In this document: in pieces, positions 1 to 8,275 of the stretch
Position numbering within the stretch: the first letter of the stretch is position 1
Layout of the letters: each line of letters begins with the position of its first letter
The notes under the pieces: generated by a model
What the model was told of the DNA's origin: nothing
Database searches by the model: none
What the model saw: only the letters and a program-made list of their open reading frames with translations
Assembly: GCA_020859645.1 (NCBI GenBank)
Contig: JAJBVU010000088.1
Coordinates: 1-9,845 of the forward strand
Length of the DNA stretch: 9,845 bases
Source of the DNA: Eubacterium sp.
GTDB taxonomy: Bacteria; Bacillota; Clostridia; Lachnospirales; CAG-274
Direction of reading: 5' to 3'
Made by a program: the position numbers and the translations under genes

Positions 1-3000
1 TGTTATGGCTCAGGAAAAAAGCAATAAAACTGCCCGATATTTTGACCCGGAAACGGTTGTGTGGACGAACAATACAATTGAAAGCGTACTTGCCGAAGGG
101 GGAATATATGAAAATGCGGCGGAGGTAAATCCGAATGCGGAAAAAACAGCGGTTGACGTTCAAAACCCTTACAACAGTCAGGGAACGAATTATAACGGTT
201 GGGAATATTCTGAATATATTTGGACACATTTCTACCCTATAGGCAACGGCAGAATGGCAGCTATGGTTGCCGGAGGAATTGACAAAGAGGTTATACAAAT
301 AAATGAGGACACCGTTTGGGACGGCTCACCTTACGGAACACTTACGGACGAAGATGGAAACGTACTTAAAACCCTTGAAGAAACCTACAATGCTTCAAAA
401 ATAACCGCTGTTGATATGACAAGCGGAAGTGTTGAAGAGGGGTGGAAATATTACAGAGGAGCAGACGAAAACGGAAATCCGGCTGAAATAGGAGCCGCAG
501 ACACTATTGTGGGGGATAAGGATTTTCAGGAAAAATTCAAAAATTATTCAGGGCAAAGCATAGCATACAGAGCCTTGAATATAGATAATTCCTATGACGA
601 AGAGGCTGTTCAGGAAAGATGGGATATGGAAAGCCTTGTTGAATACGCTTTTTTGGGTCACCCCAAAACACAGAGAGCCTATAAGTCATTTGCGGAGGTT
701 TATCTGGATTTCGGTCAGAAATCCGAAAATGCGGAAAACTATGTAAAAAGCCTTGATGTGACAACAGGAATAGTTACTGTTGAATATGATTATAACGGAA
801 CTCACTTTAAAAGAGAAAGCTTTGCAAGCTATCCCGATCAGACTGTTGTTACACATATTGAGTCGGATTCGGAGCTTAATTTTTCAGCAGAGCTTCATAC
901 ATATCATAATGCTATGCCGGAGTATTACAGCTATGAAAAGGTAAGCGACAGCGAGGTTAAGCTGAAAGCGGCAGTTACGGACAGAAGCAGCGACGATGGC
1001 TACCCGGGAACTGTAAACGCAATTCAGTTTGAAGCAAGAATGTTTCTTGAAGGTGACGGAAAATTTTCTGTTTCGGAGGATAATACCACTGTCAGCGTAA
1101 AGGGAGGAAAAACCGCCGACATTTATGTGGTAGGGGCAACAAACTATGTTGACTATAAAACTCTTGACAATTCAAAACAAGGGGCAGACTGCGACAAATA
1201 CGAAAGCAATATAAAGAGCAAAACCTATGAAACAATTAAGGCAAGACATTTGGAGGATTTCTCCGAACAGTTTTCAAAAACAGGCTTAAACCTTGAAAAC
1301 ACAGGCGGTACAAGCTACGGAGATACACCTACGGACGAAAGAGTAAGAACAGGAGTAGGAGAAAACAGCGGCTTTTTGAAGGGTGCAGGTTCAAGCCTTT
1401 CCGGTGCGGCTTCTAACGGCGTTCATTCTACTTATTCCGACGGCGACAATCAGCTTGCCGTGCTTGAATTTAACTACGGAAAATATCTTATTATAAGCGG
1501 CTCAAGAGAGGGCAGAGAAGCAGGCGGTGAAGGTGAGATAGACATTCCCGAAAGCCAGCCCTTAAACCTTACAGGCAAGTGGAATGCTTCCCTTTCTGCG
1601 GCTTGGAAGGGCAAATATACTATAAACATAAATACGGAAATGAATTATTGGGCAGCTCAGCCCCTTAATTTGGCTTCAAGCGAAAAGCCTTTAATCGACA
1701 CGTTTAAGGAGCTTGCGGAAAGCGGAAGCATAACAGCGGCGAACCAGTACGGCATATTTAATGACTGGGGAGACGATACATATCAGCCCGGCGATCCTTG
1801 GGTAACACACCACAATTTTGACCTTTGGAGAGGAACCCAGCCCATAGACAATGCAACGGCCGGTCTTTGGCCTACAGGTGGTGCTTGGCTTCTTGAACAC
1901 GCATGGCAGTATTATCAGTATAATAAAGACGGGGAGTATTTGGCAGAGGTTTACCCTTATATGACTGGGGCGGCTGAATTTTTTACACAGTTCCTTGCCC
2001 TTGACCCGGTTACGGGCTATCTTGTAACGGCGGCTTCCTGTTCACCTGAACATGGCGGAGTTCAGCCCGGAGCGGCAATGGACACCCAGCTTGTGAGAAA
2101 TCTTTACGATATGGTAATTCAGGCTTCTGAGATTTTGGGCAAAACAGAAGAAAATGCGGAACTTATCGAAAAAATCAATAAACAGATGCCCTCAAGCTAT
2201 TTAGCCGATGAAAAGGGAAAGGTCGCTCCCAACATTATAAATGATGAAGGGGTTATTGAAGAATGGGCAAGAGGTGACGTAACATTCGATATTTCCGAAA
2301 CCACAGACGAGTCAAAAATCAAGTGGACGCTAACCAATCCCTTTGATGCTGTTGTTTCAACGGCATATGACCATACCTTGGCAGAAAATCATAAGCACTG
2401 TTCCCACCTTTGGGAAATGTACCCGGGAACTCACTTAAGTGCCTACAGTGAAGATGAAACGGAACAGAATATATTCAAAGCCTTTCAAAATTCCGTTGTT
2501 TCAAGAGGTTCGGGAACAGGTCAGGGCTGGGGTCTTGCCTGGAGAATTTGCTTAAATGCAAGAGCCTTAGACGGGGAAGCGGCAAACTCTATGGTTGAAC
2601 AGCTTCTTACAACAAGAACCTCTCCCAACCTTTTCGACCAGCACCCCAACTTCCAAATTGACGGAAACTACGGAGCTACGGCAGGCATAATAGAAATGCT
2701 TATTCAAAGCCATGATGGAACAATAAATCTTCTTCCGGCACTTCCCTCTGATTGGAAGAGCGGTTCATTCAAAGGTTTTAAAACAAGGCTCGGAGCGGCT
2801 GTTGACTTAAGCTGGGAAAACAATATTCCCACAGAAGCCGTAATTCACACAACGGAAAGCGGAAATTTAAGCATAAGAACAGAATATGCCGGCAAGGCAG
2901 TTGTTTACAACGAAAACGGCGAAGCCATAGACAGCACCCTTAACGAAGATAAAAATCTTATTACTTTCCATACCTCTGAAAATTCAGCCTACACTATAAG

Positions 3001-3016
3001 GTTTATTGAGGAATAA
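1..3016 (+). CDS. Glycoside hydrolase family 95 protein (alpha-L-fucosidase/galactosidase type), 5' partial
   Basis: GH95 enzymes are inverting hydrolases releasing terminal L-fucose or L-galactose from glycans such as host mucin or plant xyloglucan. Numbering from the ATG at 5, the N-terminal beta-sandwich carries PIGNGRM (78-84) and INEDTVWDGSPY (99-110), both family hallmarks. The (alpha/alpha)6 barrel has NINTEMNYW (541-549), whose N541 and N543 match the paired catalytic asparagines of Bifidobacterium AfcA, SPEHG with the likely general acid E682, and QIDGNYG with D886. A beta-sandwich tail ends in YTIRFIEE, with no dockerin or anchor. All catalytic residues are present, so the enzyme looks active. 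The ATG at 5 is probably internal: the frame is open to the left edge, no ribosome site is visible, and the paralog at 4676 has 66 more N-terminal residues including a signal peptide. Fucose versus galactose preference cannot be told. Confidence 0.93.
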   Translation, partial: VMAQEKSNKTARYFDPETVVWTNNTIESVLAEGGIYENAAEVNPNAEKTAVDVQNPYNSQGTNYNGWEYSEYIWTHFYPIGNGRMAAMVAGGIDKEVIQINEDTVWDGSPYGTLTDEDGNVLKTLEETYNASKITAVDMTSGSVEEGWKYYRGADENGNPAEIGAADTIVGDKDFQEKFKNYSGQSIAYRALNIDNSYDEEAVQERWDMESLVEYAFLGHPKTQRAYKSFAEVYLDFGQKSENAENYVKSLDVTTGIVTVEYDYNGTHFKRESFASYPDQTVVTHIESDSELNFSAELHTYHNAMPEYYSYEKVSDSEVKLKAAVTDRSSDDGYPGTVNAIQFEARMFLEGDGKFSVSEDNTTVSVKGGKTADIYVVGATNYVDYKTLDNSKQGADCDKYESNIKSKTYETIKARHLEDFSEQFSKTGLNLENTGGTSYGDTPTDERVRTGVGENSGFLKGAGSSLSGAASNGVHSTYSDGDNQLAVLEFNYGKYLIISGSREGREAGGEGEIDIPESQPLNLTGKWNASLSAAWKGKYTININTEMNYWAAQPLNLASSEKPLIDTFKELAESGSITAANQYGIFNDWGDDTYQPGDPWVTHHNFDLWRGTQPIDNATAGLWPTGGAWLLEHAWQYYQYNKDGEYLAEVYPYMTGAAEFFTQFLALDPVTGYLVTAASCSPEHGGVQPGAAMDTQLVRNLYDMVIQASEILGKTEENAELIEKINKQMPSSYLADEKGKVAPNIINDEGVIEEWARGDVTFDISETTDESKIKWTLTNPFDAVVSTAYDHTLAENHKHCSHLWEMYPGTHLSAYSEDETEQNIFKAFQNSVVSRGSGTGQGWGLAWRICLNARALDGEAANSMVEQLLTTRTSPNLFDQHPNFQIDGNYGATAGIIEMLIQSHDGTINLLPALPSDWKSGSFKGFKTRLGAAVDLSWENNIPTEAVIHTTESGNLSIRTEYAGKAVVYNENGEAIDSTLNEDKNLITFHTSENSAYTIRFIEE

Positions 3017-3032
3017 TAAAGTCAGTACTTAA

Positions 3033-3082
3033 AGTAAAAGTCTCCAAACCGATTATCAGCTTGGAGACTTTTACTGTTTTTA
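3033..3082 (+). terminator. Rho-independent terminator after the first GH95 gene
   Basis: A perfect 15-bp stem, AGTAAAAGTCTCCAA (3033-3047) with TTGGAGACTTTTACT (3061-3075), encloses a 13-base loop and is followed by GTTTTTA. It starts 16 bases after the stop codon. The other strand has no T-run after the hairpin, so it should act mainly on rightward transcription, although it also sits beyond the 3' end of the convergent regulator gene. Confidence 0.85.
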
Positions 3083-3119
3083 TATTTTATTTCTTGTTTT
3101 GCAATAACACAAATGCCTG

Positions 3120-4292
3120 TTAGGGCAGCCATGCTTTTGTCAGTCTTTTTACGGCATTTTTTATTTCATTGCAGCTTAAATATCCGAAGCCTGCCAAAAA
3201 CAGGTTTTGAGGAAAGCTTTGGCTTTTTATAAAGTTTGCGGAGAGAGGGAGAATTTTTACGCCGTTTTTATATGCAGCGGCTTTCAGCTCCGGTTCTTTC
3301 ATACCGTTGTTTACCGAAATAATAAAATATGTTCCTCCCTGACTGTTAAAAATTTTTATGTGGTTTTTAAGGGGCGAGCTGTTAAGCTCTTTTATGAGCA
3401 GGTTTCTTTTTTCGGAATAATATTTTCTAAGATTTTGACAGTGATTTGCATATTTTCCGCTTTGAATATATTTTGCTATGGTTTGCTGTTCAAGCCTTGA
3501 AGAAAGATTTGTATAATAAGGAAGATTTTTATTGAAAGCTTCCTTTAAATTTTTCGGCAGAACAATATAGACTGTTTTCAATGAAGGAGCAATGCTTTTG
3601 GCAAATGTGCCTATAAAAATAACTCTGTCCTTTTTATCCATAGCAAAAAGAGATTCGGCTTTGCTGTTTGAAATATCCAAATCGAAATCTGCTTCTATTA
3701 TATATCTGTTTTCTTTTTCATATGCCCAGTTTAAAACCGCTTTTCGTTCATCAGATGTCATTCTGTGATTAGTGGGATATTGACCGTCGGGAGAAAGATA
3801 GATTATATCAATATTGCTGTGGATAAGCTTTTCAACAGGAAAGGCTTCAAGCTCATTTTCTATGAGAGTAATTTCCGCTCCCGAATTTTTTACGGGAATA
3901 TAGCTTCTTGCGAAACAGGCATTTTGAAAGCCGAAAACAGTATCTTTAGGCATAATATGGGCAAGCTGTTCGATTAAATATTCTGTTCCTGCACCTATAA
4001 TAATTCTGCCGGGGCTGCAGCCGAAGCCGTGAAGGCTGTTCAGATTTTCGGAAATTGCTTTTCTTAATGCTTCTTCACCGAATTTATGTCCGAAATTCAA
4101 AAGCTCTGGCATATCATAAGCTATATCTCTGTAAAGCTTTGATATTTCCTTTACGGGATATGACTCGGGGTTTGTAAGCTGATGGCTCATTATTAAAACA
4201 TTGCTTTCATCGTAATAATAGTCGGGCTCGTCAATGTCTTTATTAACAGGGCTTTCAGACCTTGCAAAATAACCGCTTTTGGCTTTCGCCAA
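3120..4292 (-). CDS. Aminotransferase-like domain of a broken MocR-family regulator
   Basis: This is the C-terminal fold-type I aminotransferase domain of a MocR (GntR/aminotransferase) transcription regulator, a family that senses PLP or amino compounds. Numbering from the TTG at 4292, AKAKSGYFA (2-10) is the usual end of the winged helix, QYPTN (171-175) the degenerate PSHQFPTG region, EADFD (200-204) the PLP-pyridine Asp motif, and GTFAKSIAP (228-236) contains the PLP lysine K232. It is open for 390 residues and in frame with the DNA-binding piece at 4350-4499; together they would be 459 residues, normal for MocR, but three stops separate them. The TTG lies 6 bases after AAGGGAAGGA, so separate translation is possible, yet those bases equally encode the Glu-Arg-Glu-Gly expected there. 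Without a working DNA-binding domain it should not regulate; a solo PLP protein is the alternative. Confidence 0.8.
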   Translation of the reverse strand: MAKAKSGYFARSESPVNKDIDEPDYYYDESNVLIMSHQLTNPESYPVKEISKLYRDIAYDMPELLNFGHKFGEEALRKAISENLNSLHGFGCSPGRIIIGAGTEYLIEQLAHIMPKDTVFGFQNACFARSYIPVKNSGAEITLIENELEAFPVEKLIHSNIDIIYLSPDGQYPTNHRMTSDERKAVLNWAYEKENRYIIEADFDLDISNSKAESLFAMDKKDRVIFIGTFAKSIAPSLKTVYIVLPKNLKEAFNKNLPYYTNLSSRLEQQTIAKYIQSGKYANHCQNLRKYYSEKRNLLIKELNSSPLKNHIKIFNSQGGTYFIISVNNGMKEPELKAAAYKNGVKILPLSANFIKSQSFPQNLFLAGFGYLSCNEIKNAVKRLTKAWLP

Positions 4293-4499
4293 TCACTATC
4301 CTTCCCTTTCCAAAAGTCCGTATGACTGTTCAACGGTAATTTTGCTTCATGAAAGCTCTGTCATAAGGCTGCGGCGTGAAGGCAGCCTTTCTCCGTCGTA
4401 AATTGTGCCGTTTATTATATTCTCTTTAAAAAATTCAAAAAGCTGAATGTAAAGCGGTATTTTTGAATTTTTATCAAGCTTTAAATTTGTAGGCTTCAT
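4293..4499 (-). pseudogene. GntR-type winged-helix N-terminus of the MocR regulator, interrupted by stops
   Basis: From the ATG at 4499, preceded by the ribosome site AGGGGGAAG, the frame reads MKPTNLKLDKNSKIPLYIQL and continues through NGTIYDGERLPSRRSLMTELS, the standard start of a GntR winged helix, then meets TGA (4347-4349). Beyond it the same frame continues with SKITVEQSYGLLEREG, the recognition helix and wing of the family, then TAG (4296-4298) and TGA (4293-4295), then AKAKSGYF. No frameshift is needed to join the parts, so the damage is three nonsense codons within 57 bases. The stop at 4347 falls where the recognition helix begins, so the free fragment of about 50 residues should not bind DNA specifically. 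The ORF can be extended upstream to 4550, but the ATG at 4499 has the ribosome site and begins the family homology. Confidence 0.85.
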
Positions 4500-4521
4500 A
4501 TTCTTCCCCCTTTTTATTTTT

Positions 4522-4550
4522 ATTATATCACACTTCTGACAACAAAACAA
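4522..4550 (-). promoter_or_regulatory. Predicted sigma-A-type promoter of the MocR gene
   Basis: On the minus strand, TTGTTT (4545-4550) and TATAAT (4522-4527) are separated by exactly 17 bases. Transcription would start near 4515, about 15 bases before the ATG at 4499, giving a short leader that just contains the ribosome site. Confidence 0.6.
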
Positions 4551-4560
4551 TTATAATCGA

Positions 4561-4599
4561 AATCTGGGTCTGTTAAAATTTAACCAATCTGGGTCTGTT
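4561..4599. promoter_or_regulatory. Probable MocR operator: 14-bp direct repeat in the divergent spacer
   Basis: AATCTGGGTCTGTT occurs twice without mismatch, at 4561-4574 and 4586-4599, a period of 25 bp. A 13-base palindrome GTTAAAATTTAAC (4572-4584) sits between and overlaps the first copy. Two direct repeats placed between divergent genes fit the known operator layout of MocR regulators such as GabR and PdxR. The site lies just upstream of the regulator's -35 box and about 77 bases before the second GH95 start, so it could serve autoregulation, the GH95 gene, or both. Confidence 0.6.
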
Positions 4600-4624
4600 T
4601 TTTTAATTTTACTTTAATTATAAT
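4596..4624 (+). promoter_or_regulatory. Possible promoter of the second GH95 gene
   Basis: TATAAT lies at 4619-4624, 52 bases before the ATG. The matching -35 position 17 bases upstream (4596-4601, TGTTTT) is poor and overlaps the second operator repeat, which would suit a promoter that depends on or is blocked by the regulator. The region is so AT-rich that a chance TATAAT is plausible. Confidence 0.35.
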
Positions 4625-4675
4625 TGTATTGTAAATGTAATTAACTGCTTTAAATAAATAAGGAGGAGGAGAAAA

Positions 4676-6541
4676 ATGTTAAAACGGGTATGTGCAGGTA
4701 TGTTGGCTGTTTCTATGACCTTCGGCTTTTCGGGAAGCGTGACGCTTATGGCAGACGAAGAAGAGCCGTTATCGGAAATTTCAGAAGATGAAGCTTCAAA
4801 TGAAAGTGATTTTTCGGAAATAGAGGAGCAGGTCTTAAGCGACAGTGCAATAAATACGGAAATTTCAGAGGACGCCGATATGGCAGACAACAGTGAAGAT
4901 AGTTCCGGTTTTGACCCGGAAACAGTAATGTGGACGAACAACACAATTGAGAGTGTCCTTGCTGAAGCGGGAATTTATTCAAATGCCGCTGAGGTAAACC
5001 CCAATGCGGCAAAAACCGACGTAGACGCTCAAAACCCTTATGACAGTCAGGGAACAGCCTACAACGGTTGGGAATATTCGGAATATGTGTGGACACATTA
5101 CTACCCCATAGGCAACGGCAGAATGGCAGGAATGGTAGCCGGAGGCATTGACAAAGAGGTTATACAGATTAACGAGGACACTGTTTGGGACGGCTCTCCT
5201 TACGGAAGTCTTGTTGACGAAAGCGGAAACGCCCTTACAACCCTTGCAGCTACATTTGCGGCAAGCACAATTTCAACAGCCTATAAAACAAGCGGAAGCA
5301 CAGAGGGCGGCTGGAAATATTACAGAGGTGCTGATGCCGACGGAAACCCTGCTGAAATAGGTGCGGCAGACGTAACCGTAGGCGATGAGGATTTCCAAAA
5401 TAATTTCAGCGAATATGCTTCCCAAAGCATAGCAAACAGAGCCTTAAACATTGACAACTCGGCAACAGAAGAAGCTGTTCAGGACAGATGGACAATGGAA
5501 TCTCTTGTAGAATATGCCTTTTTAGGCGCACCTTCTTCACAAAGAGCTTATAAGTCTTTTGTAGAGGTTTATCTTGACTTCGGTCAGACATCTTCAGAAG
5601 CTGAAAACTATGTAAAAAGCCTTGATATGACAAAGGGCATTGTTACTGTTGAATATGACTATAACGGTTCACATTTTAAGAGAGAAAGCTTTGCAAGCTA
5701 TCCTGATCAGGCAATTGTTACACACGTTGAGTCGGATAACCCTTTGAACTTTTCTGCAGAACTTCACACCTACCACAGCAGTACATCAGGCTATTACAGC
5801 TATGAAAAGGTAAGCGACAACGAGGTTAAGGTTAAAGCAGCCGTAACGGACAGCAATAAAAACAACAACGACCCCGGAACGGTAAATGCAATTCAGTTTG
5901 AAGCAAGACTGATTCTTGACGGCGACGGCAGCTTTTCGGTTTCTTCCGACAATACAACAGTCAGTGTTGCGGGCGGAACGGAAGCAACAGTTTATGTTGT
6001 GGGAGCGACAAACTATGTTGACTATTTAACTCTCGACAATTCAAAACAGGGTGCAGACTGTGATACATATGAAGCAAACATAAACAGCAAGACCTATGAA
6101 ACAATTAAGTCAAGACATCTTGAGGACTTTTCCTCACAGTTTGATTTAACTGACATAAGCCTTGACAATGTAAACGGTGTCGATTACAGTGACACACCTA
6201 CAGAGGAAAGAGTAAGAGCAGACATAAACGGAGAAAGCGGCTTCTTAACCGGAGCAGGCTCAAAGCTTACAACGGCAAACTCCAACGGTGTTTATTCAAC
6301 TTATACCTACGGTGATAATCAGCTTGCGGCATTGGAGTTTAACTACGGAAAGTATCTTATTATAAGCGGCTCCCGTGACGGCAGAGAGACAAGCGGTGAT
6401 TGTGAAATAGATATTCCCGAAAGTCAGCCTTTAAATCTTACAGGCAAGTGGAATGCGGCTCTTTCAGCCTCTTGGAAGGGCAAATATACTATAAACATTA
6501 ACACCGAAATGAACTATTGGGCGGCTCAGCCCCTTACTTAG
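4676..6541 (+). pseudogene. Second GH95 paralog, N-terminal part, frameshifted and 3' truncated
   Basis: The ATG at 4676 follows AGGAGGAGGA by 5 bases. Residues 1-26 form a Sec signal peptide: MLKR, a hydrophobic stretch, then a likely cut after LMA. Residues 27-78 are an acidic D/E/S-rich linker. From F79 the protein follows the first paralog at a constant offset of 66 residues (W73/W139, N541/N607), with 68 of 79 residues identical over the first block by hand count. It has PIGNGRM, INEDTVWDGSPY and NINTEMNYW, then stops at TAG (6539-6541). Where the first gene reads CTTAATTTGGCT, this one reads CTTACTTAGCT, one base shorter; restoring one base (CTTAACTTAGCT) returns Leu-Asn-Leu-Ala and the reading frame. 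The catalytic Glu and Asp regions are absent, so it should have no hydrolase activity. It could still be exported as an inactive protein. Confidence 0.88.
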
Positions 6542-7212
6542 CTTCAAGCGAAAAGCCCCTTATAGATACCCTTGGCGAGTTGGCGGAAAGCGGAAGTATA
6601 ACCGCTGCAAACCAGTATGCTGTATATAACGACAGAGGGGACGACACATATAAACCCGGTGACCCTTGGGTAACTCACCACAATTTTGACCTTTGGAGAG
6701 GAACACAGCCCATAGACAATGCAACAGCAGGTCTTTGGCCTACCGGCGGTGCATGGCTTCTTGACCATGCTTGGCAGTATTATCAGTATAACAAAGTATG
6801 CCCTAATCCGTGGTGCGTATTGGAATCAAGATTAACATATTGGCAAAATTTTAAAGCCCGGTTAAAGGAAAGTGAGGTTGATGATGAAGTGATTGACACA
6901 ACAAGTATTTTGATAAATGGAAAATCATATACGGTAAACAGAATTCTAAAAGACAATAAAAATTACATTTGTCTTTCAGATTTAGCAGGCAAGGGCTTTG
7001 ATGTGGGATATAACAGCACCACCAAAACCCCAAGCCTTGATAATACTATAAACGAAATTAATGTAAGTGTGGACGGTGTAGCCAAAAATCTTAAGGCAAT
7101 AAATATCGGCGGGTCTAATTTCAGCAAGCTCAGAGATACAATAAGTGTTTGCGGCAATATGGAAATAGATTATAAAGACAGCATGGTTATAATCAATACT
7201 AAAACTACATAA
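6538..7212 (+). pseudogene. Continuation of the broken GH95 paralog fused in frame to a phage lysin-like C-terminus
   Basis: After the one-base deletion the GH95 reading continues in the next frame: LASSEKPLIDTLGELAESG, then DPWVTHHNFDLWRGTQPIDN and WQYYQYNK, matching the first paralog to base 6796. There homology stops abruptly. The frame continues as VCPNPWCVLESRLTYWQNF, a linker typical of clostridial phage amidases or lysozymes, then two stalk-like repeats: ILINGKSYTVN with NYICLSDLAGKGFDVGY, and VSVDGVAKNLKA with NFSKLRD and MVIINTK. The second GH95 catalytic half is missing. If the upstream frameshift were repaired, signal peptide, GH95 part and stalk repeats would form one protein of 845 residues, so the join itself is in frame. 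Translation of this piece alone (for instance from TTG at 6517) has no clear ribosome site. The GH95 part is certain; the lysin assignment is by recognition of the repeat style. Confidence 0.78.
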
Positions 7213-7330
7213 GTAGATTTGTAGCGATAAATATATTATGCCGCTAATGTAAATGTAGCACATAAAATATATTGCTTACCCCCGCAACTTCAAAAAGTCC
7301 TGTAAATAAGCGGTTTACAGGACTCTTTCT
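6797..7330 (+). mobile_element. Putative prophage remnant: lysin C-terminal coding end plus its terminator
   Basis: This block has no counterpart in the other GH95 copy. It encodes the last 138 or so residues of a lysin-type protein, with paired stalk domains like those of clostridial N-acetylmuramoyl-L-alanine amidases, and ends in a terminator. No amidase or lysozyme catalytic domain, integrase, holin or attachment site is visible, so only a 3' scrap is present. It may be the edge of a deleted or misplaced prophage; a bacterial cell-wall protein with the same repeats is the main alternative. Confidence 0.5.
7296..7330 (+). terminator. Rho-independent terminator after the chimeric gene
   Basis: AGTCCTGTAAA (7296-7306) pairs perfectly with TTTACAGGACT (7314-7324) around a 7-base loop, followed by CTTTCT. 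It lies 84 bases after the stop at 7212 and probably came with the lysin-like sequence. The T-run is weak on the right but AAAAA precedes the stem, so it may also stop leftward transcription from the HEPN gene. Confidence 0.7.
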
Positions 7331-7546
7331 ATGCTGTAAAAATATTAATTTTTTTGCTGAGTGCTGTTAAAGGCATTTGAGTGGCGACTATACAGAAAAG
7401 GTTTTTAGATGTTATTAATAAATGCTGAAATATACCCGTCTTATTTTTTATAAATGATACAGCTTTTTTATTGCATTAAAAAGATAATCCTTTTTAAAAT
7501 AAAGATAAGCAATTTCATAAATGTGTAGATATAACTGCAATTCATA
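7331..7546. other. AT-rich spacer between convergent genes, no gene seen
   Basis: No open frame with coding character or ribosome site is visible. The only structure is a perfect 8-bp inverted repeat TTAAAAAG/CTTTTTAA (7476-7483, 7490-7497) with a 6-base loop, lying 50 bases beyond the stop of the HEPN gene. It is too AT-rich to be called a terminator with confidence, although it is placed where one is needed for the minus-strand operon. Confidence 0.5.
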
Positions 7547-8260
7547 TTATGATTTTGCAGTATCTTTTTCTAAAATCACATCATGTATTGCGTTTATTAA
7601 TTTTTCTATGTTATCTATGTATTTTTCTACGTATTCTTTGCTTATGTCTTCTTGCTGAGCTGTTTCATGACTTCGGTCATATTGATGTGCCACTTTATTT
7701 CTGCGGTCAAATAAGTCTTGTATAATTTTGCGCCCTTCTTTTACAGATGTTTCCTGTTTATCCCTAGGGAAAGCCTTTTCCATCACTGTTGTGAATTTCA
7801 GACCTATAAGATTCATTTGTTCTTTCATGCTCTCAGCAGAAAGAAATACATCTCGGCTAAATCGTTTATTCAGATAATCGAAAAACCACTCATTAGTATG
7901 TGAAGTTGTCATCGCCTCTTCAACTTTTGACATTGGCACTTGAAAGGACTTATACTTTTCTGATTTAAACCAGTTGTTACAGAACATATTAAACATGCAA
8001 TATTTACTCACTTCATGAAGGTAAAAATCTAATAATCCCTCAGCTAAAACTATTTGAGAACGCCAAATCATTTTACATTCTTCTTCTTTTCCATTTTCAA
8101 GCAAACTCTGGGCAACTTTAAACTGTTTTTTAATATTGCTCATAACATCCACAAAATGGTCTTTTATTTCCTCTGCCGAGAAATGCACCGGAAACGGAAT
8201 TTTTCGTTTTTCTCTGACATTCTCCGCACGCTTAGAAAGGGATAAGTCTCTGTTTGCCAT
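7547..8260 (-). CDS. HEPN-domain protein, probable RNase effector of an ATPase-HEPN defence pair
   Basis: The 237-residue protein resembles the RiboL-PSP-type HEPN family. A charged N-terminus (1-35) leads into a helical bundle: the first helix pair (about 36-90) contains QIVLAEGLLDFYLHEV (69-84), and the last part holds DRRNKVAH (185-192). R187 to H192 fits the HEPN catalytic motif R-x4-6-H and the variable position is Asn, as in active HEPN RNases. A final helix (about 207-232) closes the fold. No membrane segment or signal peptide is seen, so it should be cytoplasmic. It starts at ATG 8260, 15 bases after the ATPase stop, with GGAGAGGGGG as ribosome site, showing translation in one operon with the ATPase. 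By analogy with HEPN toxins it would cleave RNA when released or activated by its partner; the target RNA and trigger are unknown. Confidence 0.78.
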   Translation of the reverse strand: MANRDLSLSKRAENVREKRKIPFPVHFSAEEIKDHFVDVMSNIKKQFKVAQSLLENGKEEECKMIWRSQIVLAEGLLDFYLHEVSKYCMFNMFCNNWFKSEKYKSFQVPMSKVEEAMTTSHTNEWFFDYLNKRFSRDVFLSAESMKEQMNLIGLKFTTVMEKAFPRDKQETSVKEGRKIIQDLFDRRNKVAHQYDRSHETAQQEDISKEYVEKYIDNIEKLINAIHDVILEKDTAKS

Positions 8261-8275
8261 TTTTATCCCCCTCTC

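Noticed and set aside
5..7. ATG at 5 as the true start of the first GH95 gene
   Set aside because: The frame is open to the window edge, no ribosome site can be seen, and the paralog has 66 additional residues with a signal peptide. The start is more likely outside the window.
3207..3977. Plus-strand open frames inside the regulator gene (3207-3500, 3765-3977)
   Set aside because: They are reverse-strand shadows of the aminotransferase domain with no ribosome site and no family-like sequence.
4293..4349. Recoded stop codons (UGA or UAG read as sense) in the regulator
   Set aside because: Both UGA and UAG occur, replacing different expected residues, while all other genes use TGG for Trp and standard stops. 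Nonsense mutation is simpler.
6530..6541. Programmed -1 frameshifting between the two GH95 reading frames
   Set aside because: The codons before the stop (CCC CTT ACT) do not form a slippery heptamer with good re-pairing, and the other copy is simply one base longer at this point.
6851..7263. Minus-strand open frames opposite the lysin-like tail
   Set aside because: The sense strand reads a recognisable repeat domain; the antisense frames are low-complexity and overlap each other.
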